Origin: Sphingomonas sp. Leaf20
GTDB taxonomy: Bacteria > Pseudomonadota > Alphaproteobacteria > Sphingomonadales > Sphingomonadaceae
Assembly: GCF_001421535.1 (NCBI RefSeq)
Contig: NZ_LMKN01000015.1
Location: forward strand, 3,973-53,963
Reading direction: 5' to 3'
Length of the DNA stretch: 49,991 nucleotides
Position 1 is the first letter of the stretch, and each line of letters begins with the position of its first letter. Positions 34,259-43,010 of this stretch are shown here, in pieces. A program made the position numbers and the translations under genes. Below the pieces are notes generated by a model that saw only the letters and a program-made list of their open reading frames with translations, searched no databases and was not told the origin of the DNA.

Positions 34259-35473
34259 TCAGCGGCCTGACGGCGCGCGGTGACCGGGTGGAAAGGCGAA
34301 ACGGCGTGCGGCCAGCGCGATGAGAAAGGCTATCAGGGCCAGCGCCGCGACAGCGGGCGGCAACAGCGAGGTCCCTCCCGTCGTGAGCAGCGCACCGCCG
34401 AGCGCACCGCCGACCGCGATCGCCAGGTTCCACGCCGTGGTCACCATCGCCTGCGCCAGATCGACGCCATCACCGGCCGCGTCTGCCGACGCCGTCTGCA
34501 TCATCGCTCCGGCACCGCCAAAGCCGAGGCCCCAGATGACGGCCGCCGCATAGACGGCGATGCCCTGTCCGCCAGCAATCGTGAGGAGCACCGCGACCGC
34601 CGCGAACGATCCGATCGCAAGCAGTACCAGCACACGGAGCATCCGATCTACCAGTCGCCCTACGGTCCAGATGCCGGCCAGCGAACTGACACCGAATGCA
34701 AGCAGCACGAGATCGACCCGAACGGCCGCAGCCGTCGCGAACGGCGCAATGTAGGTGTACAGGATGTTGTGCGCCGTCATCCAGGTTAGGATGACGAGCA
34801 GAATCGGCACGACTCCCGGCGTGGCTATGACCCGGCGTAGCGACGGACGATCATCGGCCGTCCGGCCAGGAGCATCGGGCACTTTTGCGATGATCCAGCC
34901 GATCAGCACGACGCTGAGCGCGGAGAGGACCAGAAACGACCCGCGCCAACCAACCAGACCACCCAGGAAGGTCCCCAAGGGCACCCCTAGCGAGAGCGCC
35001 AGCGGCACGCCAACCATGGCAAGCGCCATGGCCGGGCCGGTCTGGTCCGGACGTACGATGCTGCGCGCGTAACCCGCGAGAATCCCCCAGGCGAGCCCCG
35101 CTGCGCACCCGCCGACGAACCGCGCGACCAGCACGAGGCTGATAGACCCTGCCCATGCCGTCAGCGTGTTCCCGACAACGAAGCAGATGATGGTACCGAG
35201 CAATAACGGCCGGCGGGGAAGGCCTTGGGTCAAGCTGGTAAGCGGAATCGCCGCGAGCAAGGACCCCAGAGCATAGACCGCAACAAGTTGTCCCGCGATT
35301 GCTTCAGAGATTCGCAGGCCAGAGGCAATTTGCGGCAGCAAGCCAGCGGGAAGCGTCTCGGTAACGATGCACAGGAAGCCACTGGCGGCGAGGCCTGACA
35401 GTGCTGCGGCAGGGAGTGCGGTACGCGGCACCGCCCCGGTTTCGACGAGGCCTAGCGAGGGGGAAGGCGGCAT
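34259..35473 (-). CDS. MFS transporter (drug/sugar efflux type)
   Basis: A 404-residue protein with about twelve hydrophobic segments. The N-terminal half has ASGFLCIVTETLPAGLLPQI and the cytoplasmic RRPLLLG loop; GWRGSFLVLSALSVVLIGWI follows. These match the AraJ/YdhP/chloramphenicol-exporter type of DHA1 transporters. It is the first gene of a minus-strand operon (MFS, hydrolase, broken VOC, NTF2-like) and is divergent from a TetR gene, the usual control arrangement. Substrate unknown. Confidence 0.87.
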   Translation of the reverse strand: MPPSPSLGLVETGAVPRTALPAAALSGLAASGFLCIVTETLPAGLLPQIASGLRISEAIAGQLVAVYALGSLLAAIPLTSLTQGLPRRPLLLGTIICFVVGNTLTAWAGSISLVLVARFVGGCAAGLAWGILAGYARSIVRPDQTGPAMALAMVGVPLALSLGVPLGTFLGGLVGWRGSFLVLSALSVVLIGWIIAKVPDAPGRTADDRPSLRRVIATPGVVPILLVILTWMTAHNILYTYIAPFATAAAVRVDLVLLAFGVSSLAGIWTVGRLVDRMLRVLVLLAIGSFAAVAVLLTIAGGQGIAVYAAAVIWGLGFGGAGAMMQTASADAAGDGVDLAQAMVTTAWNLAIAVGGALGGALLTTGGTSLLPPAVAALALIAFLIALAARRFAFPPGHRAPSGR

Positions 35474-35584
35474 GATTGTCCTTATTCGACAGTTCGTACC
35501 TGCTCTCAGACCTCAACGATCCGGGGCATGGCTATTTAACTTAATGACCGCTATACAAATATGATCCAGCGATGCAAGGGGTTA

Positions 35585-35600
35585 TGTAATGATCATTAAC
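35585..35600. promoter_or_regulatory. Palindrome over the TetR start codon
   Basis: TAATGATCATTA at 35587-35598 is a perfect 12-bp palindrome that contains the ATG of the TetR gene. TetR-type proteins bind palindromes in such divergent gaps, so this may be an operator that would also cover the start codon. A related half (TTAATGA) occurs at about 35540. Confidence 0.4.
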
Positions 35601-36170
35601 GAAAATAAGCGGCAGCGGGGACGGCCGCGCGGGTTCGTTCTCGACGCAGCGGTCGAGGTCGGACAACATCTCTTTCACGAGCACGGCTATGAGAACGTCA
35701 GCGTCGCCGCGCTGACCGAGGCGATCGGGATTACCCCGCCGAGCTTCTACGCGGCGTTCGGCAGCAAGACCGCCTTCTTCAAGGATACGTTGCGGCTCTA
35801 TTCGGCCACCGTCGTGCCGCTGGATCGCTTTCTGGTTCCAGGTATCGCCCCCACGACGGCGCTCTGCGATATGCTACGCGCTGCGGCGCGTGCGTATGCC
35901 GCCCATCCGCAGCGGCGTGGTTGCCTTATCCTCGAACATGCCAAGGCCGGGACAACAGATTGGGGCATCGCGGCTGCACAGATCGCAACCGAAAATCGCG
36001 AACGAGTGCGAGTGTTTCTTAAAGCGTCCGACAGCGAAGCGCCTGAGCGTATCGCGGATTACGTTGCCATGACCATGCTCGGCCTGTCGGCCGCTGCGCG
36101 GGAGGGATGGAAGGAGGCAAGGCTACTTGCTGTCACGGAGACGGCAGCGAAGGCGCTAAATTATTGCTAG
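35589..36170 (+). CDS. TetR/AcrR family regulator
   Basis: A 193-residue repressor. The N-terminal helix-turn-helix is canonical (VSVAALTEAIGITPPSFYAA, FGSKTAFFKDTL) and is followed by the helical ligand domain (YAAHPQRRGCLILEHAKAG). It starts 115 bp from the divergent MFS gene and very likely controls that operon and itself. A perfect palindrome overlaps its start codon. Ligand unknown, probably a transporter or hydrolase substrate. Confidence 0.9.
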   Translation: MIINENKRQRGRPRGFVLDAAVEVGQHLFHEHGYENVSVAALTEAIGITPPSFYAAFGSKTAFFKDTLRLYSATVVPLDRFLVPGIAPTTALCDMLRAAARAYAAHPQRRGCLILEHAKAGTTDWGIAAAQIATENRERVRVFLKASDSEAPERIADYVAMTMLGLSAAAREGWKEARLLAVTETAAKALNYC

Positions 36171-36346
36171 CCACATGATAGATAGCCAAGGCCCACCTGA
36201 AACGGTTTTCCCAATTAGGAACCGCAAGCGAGACGGCGCGGGCATTCTCGGAATCGATACGATTTCGAGAAGCTTTAGGTTTGCCAAGTGTCCGATCTAA
36301 GCTGGAGGTAGAGTACCGCCACGGCCGGGCTCTTTGTAATCGCGGC

Positions 36347-36490
36347 CTATTGGTTCGCTGGCCGTGATGTTACAACGCAGTCGATCGTAGCAAGGTTGGC
36401 AAATCGGGCCGAGCACATCTGCCCGATGGCTATCCTATGGACACCGGTCAACGCGCCAGTGCTGACAATCTGGCCCCGCTTCAATGGATA
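36347..36490 (-). pseudogene. 3' fragment of a FAH/2-keto-4-pentenoate hydratase-type gene
   Basis: The frame ending at 36347 reads PLKRGQIVSTGALTGVHRIA, then a short strand (MCSARFANLATIDC), which matches the C-terminal motif of fumarylacetoacetate hydrolase/hydratase proteins (LKxGDxVxTGTxTG). Only about 45 residues remain and there is no start. It lies directly downstream of another gene fragment, so it is a relic. Confidence 0.6.
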
Positions 36491-36521
36491 TCTTGCATGC
36501 CAAGGCGCTCCTGTTTCTGCA

Positions 36522-36830
36522 TCAAGCGTCCACCTGTACGCTGTCGCTGGCAACCAAGGCGGTCATGTTGACGATGCCGCGCGTTGTCGTCGAAGAAACG
36601 AGGACGTGCACAGGTTTTGACATGCCGAGCAGCATTGGTCCGATTGGCAGCCCACGGGTGATCGACGTCGCGAGCGTCAGCGCAACGTTAGCGGTGTCGA
36701 GCGATGACATGACCAGCAGATTAGCTGCCCCGTCGAGTGTCGATCGACTGACGCTTCTTGCCCGGATCGCGGCGTTGAGCGCGCTGTCGGCGTGCATCTC
36801 GCCATCGATGGCGAGATCGGTCGCCTGCTG
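36522..36830 (-). pseudogene. maeB: 3' fragment of malic enzyme/phosphotransacetylase gene
   Basis: About 100 codons end at a stop at 36522. The sequence (DGEMHADSALN, LDGAANLLVMSSLD, GPMLLGMSKPVHVLV, TRGIVNMTAL) is the C-terminal part of the phosphotransacetylase domain found in Pta and in NADP-malic enzyme MaeB; the latter fits better. No start or malic domain is present. It joins the AraC gene at about 36830, in a different frame, giving the AraC protein a nonsense tail. Confidence 0.8.
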
Positions 36831-37662
36831 CCGTATCACCAAAGAGGCGTTTGTATTCCCTGCTAAACTGCGAGCTACTCTTATAGCCGACAGCGAACGA
36901 TATAGAAGCTGCGTCGGCACCCCTGGAAACCAGGCGACGGCGCGCTTCCTGAAGCCGGATGTGCTTTTGGTACTGCAGCGGGCTTAGAGCTGTAACCGCC
37001 TTGAAACGTCGGTGGAACACGGACGCGCTCATGCCAGCCACGGCGGCCATATCCTCAACGCTGAGTGGCTCGGTGTAGTGCTCACGTATCCACGCCATAG
37101 CCTGTCGAATATGCGACAATCGGGAGTCGACGCCGGCAATCTGACGCAACATCTCAGCGTGCGGACTCAACATCAGCCGAAACATCAGCTCACGCTCCAG
37201 GTGGAGCGCCATAACCGGAATTTCCTCTGGGCGCTCGTACAGTGCCAGCAATCTTTGCCAAGCGCCAATCAGCTCGACATTGGCCACGCTGAAAGCGAAG
37301 CCCGGCTGCATCTGCAACTCCCGGGTTTCGGACAGATAGAGCACCACGTTCATGATTACGGCTGGATCGAGATTGAGACCGATCGCCAGAAACGGCTTGT
37401 CGGGCGACGCTTCTATAATCTGACCCATTGCAGTGATCTCGGCAGCGACCAGCATGGTCTGTCCGGGGCCGTATTCGAACACCTGATCGCCGATAATCGT
37501 CCGCTTGGTTCCCTGCAGAACGATGACCGCCGTCGGATTATAGACCAGGGCACTCAACTCGGTCGGTCCGATGACGCTGTATATGCTCAGCCGCGACATG
37601 CCGGGATGTTTGGCATCAGTATAACGCATCGCCAGCGCGCGGATTTCATCGAGCTTATCCAT
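36721..37662 (-). CDS. AraC family regulator with fused C-terminus
   Basis: The product carries an AraC N-terminal domain (about 20-180) and two helix-turn-helix motifs (MAAVAGMSASVFHRRFKAVT; ISFAVGYKSSSQFSREYKRLFG). After residue 277 the frame enters a malic enzyme fragment out of frame and adds about 36 basic residues. Both HTHs are complete, so the protein may still bind DNA. It is divergent from the aldo/keto reductase gene, with TCAGGCA repeats in the gap; regulation of that gene is likely. Normal family members end within about 20 residues after the second HTH. Confidence 0.85.
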   Translation of the reverse strand: MDKLDEIRALAMRYTDAKHPGMSRLSIYSVIGPTELSALVYNPTAVIVLQGTKRTIIGDQVFEYGPGQTMLVAAEITAMGQIIEASPDKPFLAIGLNLDPAVIMNVVLYLSETRELQMQPGFAFSVANVELIGAWQRLLALYERPEEIPVMALHLERELMFRLMLSPHAEMLRQIAGVDSRLSHIRQAMAWIREHYTEPLSVEDMAAVAGMSASVFHRRFKAVTALSPLQYQKHIRLQEARRRLVSRGADAASISFAVGYKSSSQFSREYKRLFGDTAAGDRSRHRWRDARRQRAQRRDPGKKRQSIDTRRGS

Positions 37663-37677
37663 GTCTTATCAAGGATC

Positions 37678-37737
37678 AGTTGCCTGAAAAGATCAATGCC
37701 CCGGCGGGATCAGGCAACTTATCGGGACGATCAGGCA
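37678..37737. promoter_or_regulatory. TCAGGCA repeats in the AraC/AKR divergent gap
   Basis: TCAGGCA occurs at 37710-37716 and 37731-37737, 21 bp apart, so both face the same side of the helix. A third, inverted copy is at 37681-37687; with its flanks (37678-37687 and 37710-37719) it forms a perfect 10-bp inverted repeat. Direct repeats two turns apart are the usual AraC-type binding arrangement. Confidence 0.6.
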
Positions 37738-37792
37738 TGGCGGAAATGCCGCCCGCGACCCAGATTTCTTTGACACATTAGAAGGTGCGGTC

Positions 37793-38755
37793 ATGCAAAA
37801 ACGTAAATTGGGCACGAACGGTCCTGAAGTCTCTGCCATCGGCTATGGCGCGATGGGCTTTCATCTGGCTTACGGCTCCGCCGACGAGGAGGCCGGGCTG
37901 GCGACGATCCGTCGTGCCTATGATCTCGGCGTCACGTTCTTCGATACGGCCGAGGTCTATGGCTGGGGCGACAACGAGAAGTTCATCGGCCGTGCTGTCA
38001 AAGGCTTCCGAGACGACGTGGTGTTGGCCACCAAGTTCGGCTTCACCCCGTCATGGGAAGCTGACAGCCGGCCCGCGCACATTCGCGAAGTCACCGAGAA
38101 CAGCCTGCGCTATCTGGGAGTCGATCATATCGATGTGCTCTACCAGCACCGGGTCGATCCGAACGTGCCGATCGAAGATGTGGCCGGCACGGTCAAGGAC
38201 CTGATCGCCGAGGGAAAGGTCAAGCATTTCGGGCTGAGCGAAGCTGGTCCCCAAACCATCCGCAAGGCGCACGCCGTGCAGGAAGTGGCGATGCTTCAGA
38301 CCGAATATTCGGTGTTCGAGCGCGATGTTGAAGTCCTGTTCCCGGTCTTGCGCGAGCTTGGTGTTGGCCTCGTCCCGTACTCGCCTCTCGGTCGCGGCTT
38401 TCTGACAGGTGCGGTCAAGCCGGCCGCCAAGTATGAAGAGGGCGATATGCGTCGGGGCGATCCGCGCTGGCAGCCCGGCAATTTCGAGAAGAACGTCGAA
38501 GCCGTTCGGCAGTTGAAAGAGCTTGCGACAACGAAGGGCGCCACCGTTTCGCAATTGGCGCTCGCCTGGTTGCTCGCTCAGGGCAACGACATCGTACCGA
38601 TCCCGGGCTCCCGCAAGGCAGAACGCGTCGTGGAAAACGTCGGTGCCGCTGATCTGGCGCTGTCGGCAGAAGACTTGGCCAGGATCACGGAAATCCTGCC
38701 TGAGGGCGGTTTCGGCGAGCGCTATGCCAAAGAACTTGCGCCGACCTGGATCTAA
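37793..38755 (+). CDS. Aldo/keto reductase
   Basis: A complete 320-residue AKR. The tetrad is visible: Asp in FFDTAEVYG with Tyr five later, Lys in LATKFGF and His in YQHRVD. NADPH-site segments GLSEAGPQTIRKA and the C-terminal IPIPGSRKAERVVENV are as expected of the YajO/YakC-like branch (AKR11/13). Ribosome site GAAGG. It is divergent from an AraC gene that very likely regulates it, and is followed by a terminator-like hairpin. Substrate unknown; such enzymes reduce aldehydes and ketones. Confidence 0.92.
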   Translation: MQKRKLGTNGPEVSAIGYGAMGFHLAYGSADEEAGLATIRRAYDLGVTFFDTAEVYGWGDNEKFIGRAVKGFRDDVVLATKFGFTPSWEADSRPAHIREVTENSLRYLGVDHIDVLYQHRVDPNVPIEDVAGTVKDLIAEGKVKHFGLSEAGPQTIRKAHAVQEVAMLQTEYSVFERDVEVLFPVLRELGVGLVPYSPLGRGFLTGAVKPAAKYEEGDMRRGDPRWQPGNFEKNVEAVRQLKELATTKGATVSQLALAWLLAQGNDIVPIPGSRKAERVVENVGAADLALSAEDLARITEILPEGGFGERYAKELAPTWI

Positions 38756-38767
38756 TGCCGAGCAACA

Positions 38768-38796
38768 ATGGGCTGATCGATAACCGACCAGCCCAT
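38768..38796 (+). terminator. Hairpin after the aldo/keto reductase gene
   Basis: ATGGGCTG at 38768-38775 pairs with CAGCCCAT at 38789-38796; inside, TCG and CGA can also pair. It lies 12 bp after the stop, followed by an A/T-rich stretch, as expected for a weak intrinsic terminator. Confidence 0.55.
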
Positions 38797-39192
38797 ACTC
38801 AATAAAAGGAGGATCAAAAGTGAACCCCTCCCGAGACCGTATTTGGGTTTTTCAACGCCTTCCCGAATATGGTGGCAGGTCTGCTATCAGGGGGAGGTCT
38901 ACCGTGAACCCACGCTGCAGATTCTTGCCAATCCGTAACCGACAAACAGGTAGTTGAGTCATTCCCACAAACGAACCGCGATCGGGACATGGGAGGCCGT
39001 CTCGAATGGGATCGAATTTTGAGAATGGCCCGACTTAGTGGCAACCGCTCACACTTGGCGGAAAAAATCAAAAGATTTGGATAAACGCGGCGGCAAAAAG
39101 CAACCGGCGACGACCATTCCTGCGCGCTGGATTTTGCATCTCCTCGTCCGTGACTGCGGTTCGATCTCGGCAAGCGATAGTCGTGACCGACT
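38797..39192. other. Intergenic stretch with an orphan ribosome binding site
   Basis: A perfect AAGGAGG at 38806-38812 is followed after seven bases by GTG 38820, but the frame is only 45 codons with poor composition. Either a very short peptide is made, or this is the leader of a lost gene. Beyond it nothing coding is supported. Confidence 0.4.
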
Positions 39193-39516
39193 TCAATGGT
39201 GCTCGGCTTTGACGGTGGCTAGGAAGCGAGGCATGAGGCCTGTCGATTTCAACGCGGTCAGATAAGCGGCCGCTTCGCACGACGCTCGGCTTTCGTTGTC
39301 TTTATCACATCGAGCAATGCCACCATCGGCACTTCGAGGTATTTCCTCGTCGAGGCGGGTTCTATCGTTTGGCGATAGACTGCCACGGAACCGGTCCAAC
39401 CGATCCAGCCTATCTCCAGAGGTCATCAGGTTGAGTTTGTCGACAGGGTTTGTCGGCATCTTTGCGGGAGCCATTGTTGCCGACGCCGCGAGTATCACGA
39501 ACCACGCCCACCGCAT
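39193..39516 (-). CDS. Small secreted hypothetical protein
   Basis: A 107-residue protein with a signal peptide (MRWAWFVILAASATMAPA) behind GGAAG. The mature part is polar with two Cys (CDKDNESRASC) and a conserved-looking end (EAAAYLTALKSTGLMPRFLA). No function is known to me. It stands divergent from the ConA-like lectin-domain gene. Confidence 0.55.
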   Translation of the reverse strand: MRWAWFVILAASATMAPAKMPTNPVDKLNLMTSGDRLDRLDRFRGSLSPNDRTRLDEEIPRSADGGIARCDKDNESRASCEAAAYLTALKSTGLMPRFLATVKAEHH

Positions 39517-39640
39517 TTGAAGCTTCCATGCTGATCCGACAGTCTAGTTGGGTACATAAACCTTGGCTGGAATGTCCGCTAATGACATTATCATCACCGA
39601 AATCTGGCTGACGGCTCACCACCGCGGATTGAGGGATACG

Positions 39641-40342
39641 ATGCAGTTACCAGTTTTAAAGGCGGTGGCCATGATAGCAACTGCGTTTGCCTTGCCAGCT
39701 TTCGCAGGCCAATCGACGCCCAGCGCCAGGCAGCAAGACCTGTCCGTGACGTCCGCCCCTTTGATCGTGTCCGGCGTTCAGGCGACCAGAGTGCGCCACT
39801 TCGGTGCCGACGCGCGCTTGTTGACTGTATCGCCGTTAAATCCATCGGATGATGCAACTTTTGCCGCCTTGAAAGGCATAACGGCACAGAATTTTGTCGT
39901 CGAAGCCATCCTCAAGGGGGTTCCTATCGACAATGCTTCGACGGCGCGCGGTTTTGTCGGGATCGCTTTTCGCATCTCAAATGACCTCACCCGGTTCGAG
40001 GCGATCTACGTGCGCCCGACCAATGCGAGGGCCGACGATCAGCTTCGGCGCAACCATACCACGCAATATATCTCGCATCCCGAGTATCCTTGGGAGCGCC
40101 TTCGCGACCAGCATCCTGGAAAATATGAATCCTATGTCGACCTGGATGCCGATCGGTGGACGAAGATGCGGTTGGTCGTGAGCGGATCGTCTGCTCAGCT
40201 CTATGTCAATGACGCCTTGCAGCCAGCCCTGATCGTCAACGATTTGAAGCTGACGCCCGCAAGCGGTGGCATCGGATTATGGGTCGGTCCTGGCTCCAGA
40301 GCATACTTCAAATCCCTAAAGATCACCGTTAAGCGTCCCTGA
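39641..40342 (+). CDS. Secreted ConA-like (3-keto-disaccharide hydrolase/DUF1080-type) domain protein
   Basis: The mature 210-residue part after a signal peptide (VLKAVAMIATAFALPAFAG) reads as a beta-sandwich: FVVEAILKGVP, GFVGIAFRISNDLTRFEAIYVRPTN, DRWTKMRLVVSGSSAQLYVND, and GGIGLWVGPGSRAYFKSLKI. This order of strands is typical of the 3-keto-disaccharide hydrolase/LamG-like fold, which binds or cleaves sugars. ATG 39641 is chosen because the earlier in-frame starts precede the signal peptide without a ribosome site. Confidence 0.75.
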   Translation: MQLPVLKAVAMIATAFALPAFAGQSTPSARQQDLSVTSAPLIVSGVQATRVRHFGADARLLTVSPLNPSDDATFAALKGITAQNFVVEAILKGVPIDNASTARGFVGIAFRISNDLTRFEAIYVRPTNARADDQLRRNHTTQYISHPEYPWERLRDQHPGKYESYVDLDADRWTKMRLVVSGSSAQLYVNDALQPALIVNDLKLTPASGGIGLWVGPGSRAYFKSLKITVKRP

Positions 40343-40541
40343 TATGCTTTACGAGGATGATGATTTTTCAAATTGGGATCCTATGCCTGCCGGGCGCCGG
40401 TTACATACCGATACCGCTCGGTTCCTCTATCTATTCAGCGCGTAGGCTCTTGAGCATCGGGTTGCGAATGCAGCTCGAATCATCCCGGGTCAGTCGCGAA
40501 AAAATGACGACTTGCCATGGCCGGCAACTTATATCCGTTAA

Positions 40542-41318
40542 ATGGCGTCGCGAAAGAAGCTGTTGATCGAGGCACCGAACCTAAGGGTAGCGGTCTGTAA
40601 GTATGCGCCGGGCGAACGCCATAAGGCGCATACTGACCCGCATTCCCGGGTAAGCTTCCTACTGCGGGGCAGCTATCATGAGGAAAGTAGATCCGGAGCG
40701 ATCCGAATGCGGCCCGGCGACATCCTGTTAAAGTCTGAACGGGCTGAGCATGAGGACCGGTTCGGCGACGGAGGTGCATATGTCGCGGCAATCGAGTTTC
40801 TTGATAATGATCCGTTCGCTGCGGGGCCAGCCGCTCCCTACTGGCGTCAGCGAACAGACGCCTTTGCACTCAGACACATGATTGCGGTTTTGGAAGCGGT
40901 ACGTGCGGGAGATTCGCATGGCGCCAGCGTTGCAGGGGGGGATCTGGTTACTGGTAGCGTTTATGCTGATGACCAAAAGCGCGGGGCTCCGCCTTGGCTG
41001 AAACAGCTCAAAGCCGAGTTGGAAGAGCACAGTTTTGCTACCGTCGACGTCGCGGCCCGCGCTCAAGCGGCTGGCGCACATCCTGCCCATGCCTCGCGGT
41101 TGTTCCGCCAATGTTACGGCGCATCTATGACCGAGCATTCGCATGCACATGGTATACGGCGCGCGATCGGGGCGCTGGCACAGCCGAACGTGTCGCTGAG
41201 CGATGCCGCATTCATTGCTGGCTTCTATGATCAAAGCCACATGAACCGCGCCTTTCTGCGCATGTTCGGGCGTACGCCGGGCATGCAGCGGACTCTGCTC
41301 ACCGCGACAATCGGTTAA
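40542..41318 (+). CDS. AraC family regulator with cupin domain
   Basis: A 258-residue protein. The N-terminal half is a cupin (HKAHTDPHSRVSFLLRGSYHE, MRPGDILLKSERAEHEDRF). The C-terminal half has two helix-turn-helix motifs, ending LSDAAFIAGFYDQSHMNRAF then MFGRTPGM, the AraC signature. It stands at the head of a co-oriented block of beta-lactamase-fold genes and may regulate it (inference). The gap to the first hydrolase is 45 bp, so they are probably co-transcribed. Confidence 0.87.
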   Translation: MASRKKLLIEAPNLRVAVCKYAPGERHKAHTDPHSRVSFLLRGSYHEESRSGAIRMRPGDILLKSERAEHEDRFGDGGAYVAAIEFLDNDPFAAGPAAPYWRQRTDAFALRHMIAVLEAVRAGDSHGASVAGGDLVTGSVYADDQKRGAPPWLKQLKAELEEHSFATVDVAARAQAAGAHPAHASRLFRQCYGASMTEHSHAHGIRRAIGALAQPNVSLSDAAFIAGFYDQSHMNRAFLRMFGRTPGMQRTLLTATIG

Positions 41319-41363
41319 GATCGTCCAATACAGCCTCGTGTTCTCACACTTAACGCTGTCTGC

Positions 41364-42890
41364 ATGGATCGACGTTCTCTGCTGGTCGGCGCTGGTGCGA
41401 CTATGTTCTCCGGTTGCGTTCCGACGTGGAGCGCAGCCGCTGCTGCTGCTGCGGCGGGAGCTACTTCGCTGCCTTTCGCGGGGGAGCTCGATGACCTCAT
41501 AGAGGAGGCCATGCAACGCCTCGCGGCGCTAGCTGGGCTCGCTGTAGCAGTTTATTCCCGGGATGGAGTCTACACGCGCGGCTTCGGTGTAACCGACGTC
41601 AGCACCGGCGAGCGGGCTGACGCCAATACCGCTTTCTATATCGCGTCATCGACCAAGCCTCTCACGGCACTGGTCTTGTCCGCCATGGCGGTGCGGGGCG
41701 AGATAGACCTTTCCGCCACGCTTGCCGCATTCCCGCCGGACGCGCCATTCCCCCCCGCAGTGCGCGCTGACACCGTCACGTTCCGCCATTTGTTGGCGCA
41801 CACTTCCGGTATCGCTTGCGACCCGATCGCCTTCCGACTGGCCTATTCCGGCCAGCATAATCCGGATCAGCTATGGCGCTTGCTAGCCGCGAGCGATGTT
41901 GAAGCCAAAGCGCCACTGGGAACGTTCAACTATACCAATACCGGCTACAACATCGCCACCATCCTGACCGATCGCCATTTCGGCCAGCCGTGGCAGGACA
42001 TGCTTGATCGCGAGATATTCAGGCCTACCGGAATGCAGCACGCGACGGCGCGGATGTCTCGCGCACGTCACGGCCGCTGGTCTATCGCCGAACCGCATAC
42101 AGCGTCGCCCGACGGCGTGACCAAGCTTTATCTGGAAAAAACCGATCAGACGATGCATTCGGCCGGAGGCGCCGTCATGAGCGCCAACGACGCTTTGCGA
42201 TGGCTCGAATTGATGATTGAGACCGGGGCGGTCGGTGGCAGGCAAATCCTTCCCGCGGCTTCAATCCTGGCAACCCGCACTCCCATTGCAACCTTGAACG
42301 AGAAATACGCAGGTTATACGCGCGAAGCTTATGGCCTGGGCTGGTATCACGGTCCCTATCGCGACGAACGGATGCTGCATCATTTTGGGGGATTTCCGGG
42401 CGCGCGCGCCCACGTCTCATACATTCCCGCGCGCCGCATCGGTGTCGCCGCCTTCGTCAATGATTCGAGTGTTGCCGCCCAATTGACGGATGCGGTAGCC
42501 AATTACGTCTACGACCGCACGGCTGGACGCAAGGATGCGCTGACGGCGTTCAACATGAAAATTGACGATTTGATCGCGCGGCGCGATCGCTTCTTCACCC
42601 GCGTCACGCTGGAACGCGCAGAGCGCGCCAAGCGGGTATGGAACCTGACGCGGCCATCCATCGACTATGCCGGAAGCTATGAAAACGAAAATTACGGCTG
42701 CATTGAGCTTGTTGCCGAAGGTGATGGGCTACGCGCGAATTACGGCGTCATGCACGCCAGTGCGGAGCCGTACACGAAGCCCGACACGCTCTACGTCGAA
42801 TTGATGCCATCATCTGGCGATTCGATTGTGTTCGAGGGGGCTGGGCCTTCCGCGTTACGCTACAATACGGACACATACCGGCGCGTTTAG
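41364..42890 (+). CDS. Serine hydrolase, class C beta-lactamase fold (1)
   Basis: A 508-residue protein with an N-terminal Arg-Arg and hydrophobic segment (MDRRSLLVGAGATMFSGC), a Tat-like signal and possibly a lipoprotein Cys18. Catalytic motifs of the family: Ser95-Ser-Thr-Lys98, Tyr190-Thr-Asn192 and His340-Phe-Gly342. A C-terminal domain of about 120 residues (DYAGSYENENYG) is the lipocalin-like part common in serine hydrolases. Likely an esterase or D-aminopeptidase rather than a true beta-lactamase. It follows the AraC gene and precedes a second relative. Confidence 0.88.
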   Translation: MDRRSLLVGAGATMFSGCVPTWSAAAAAAAAGATSLPFAGELDDLIEEAMQRLAALAGLAVAVYSRDGVYTRGFGVTDVSTGERADANTAFYIASSTKPLTALVLSAMAVRGEIDLSATLAAFPPDAPFPPAVRADTVTFRHLLAHTSGIACDPIAFRLAYSGQHNPDQLWRLLAASDVEAKAPLGTFNYTNTGYNIATILTDRHFGQPWQDMLDREIFRPTGMQHATARMSRARHGRWSIAEPHTASPDGVTKLYLEKTDQTMHSAGGAVMSANDALRWLELMIETGAVGGRQILPAASILATRTPIATLNEKYAGYTREAYGLGWYHGPYRDERMLHHFGGFPGARAHVSYIPARRIGVAAFVNDSSVAAQLTDAVANYVYDRTAGRKDALTAFNMKIDDLIARRDRFFTRVTLERAERAKRVWNLTRPSIDYAGSYENENYGCIELVAEGDGLRANYGVMHASAEPYTKPDTLYVELMPSSGDSIVFEGAGPSALRYNTDTYRRV

Positions 42891-43010
42891 CAATTTGCGA
42901 TGATGCTTGGTTCATCGGTACCTTGATCGTTCATAGGCGTGTCGCCACAGGGAAATGGGCGGCGGGAATGATACCCAATACCGTCTCCGCCGCTATCAAA
43001 AGGATTGAGG

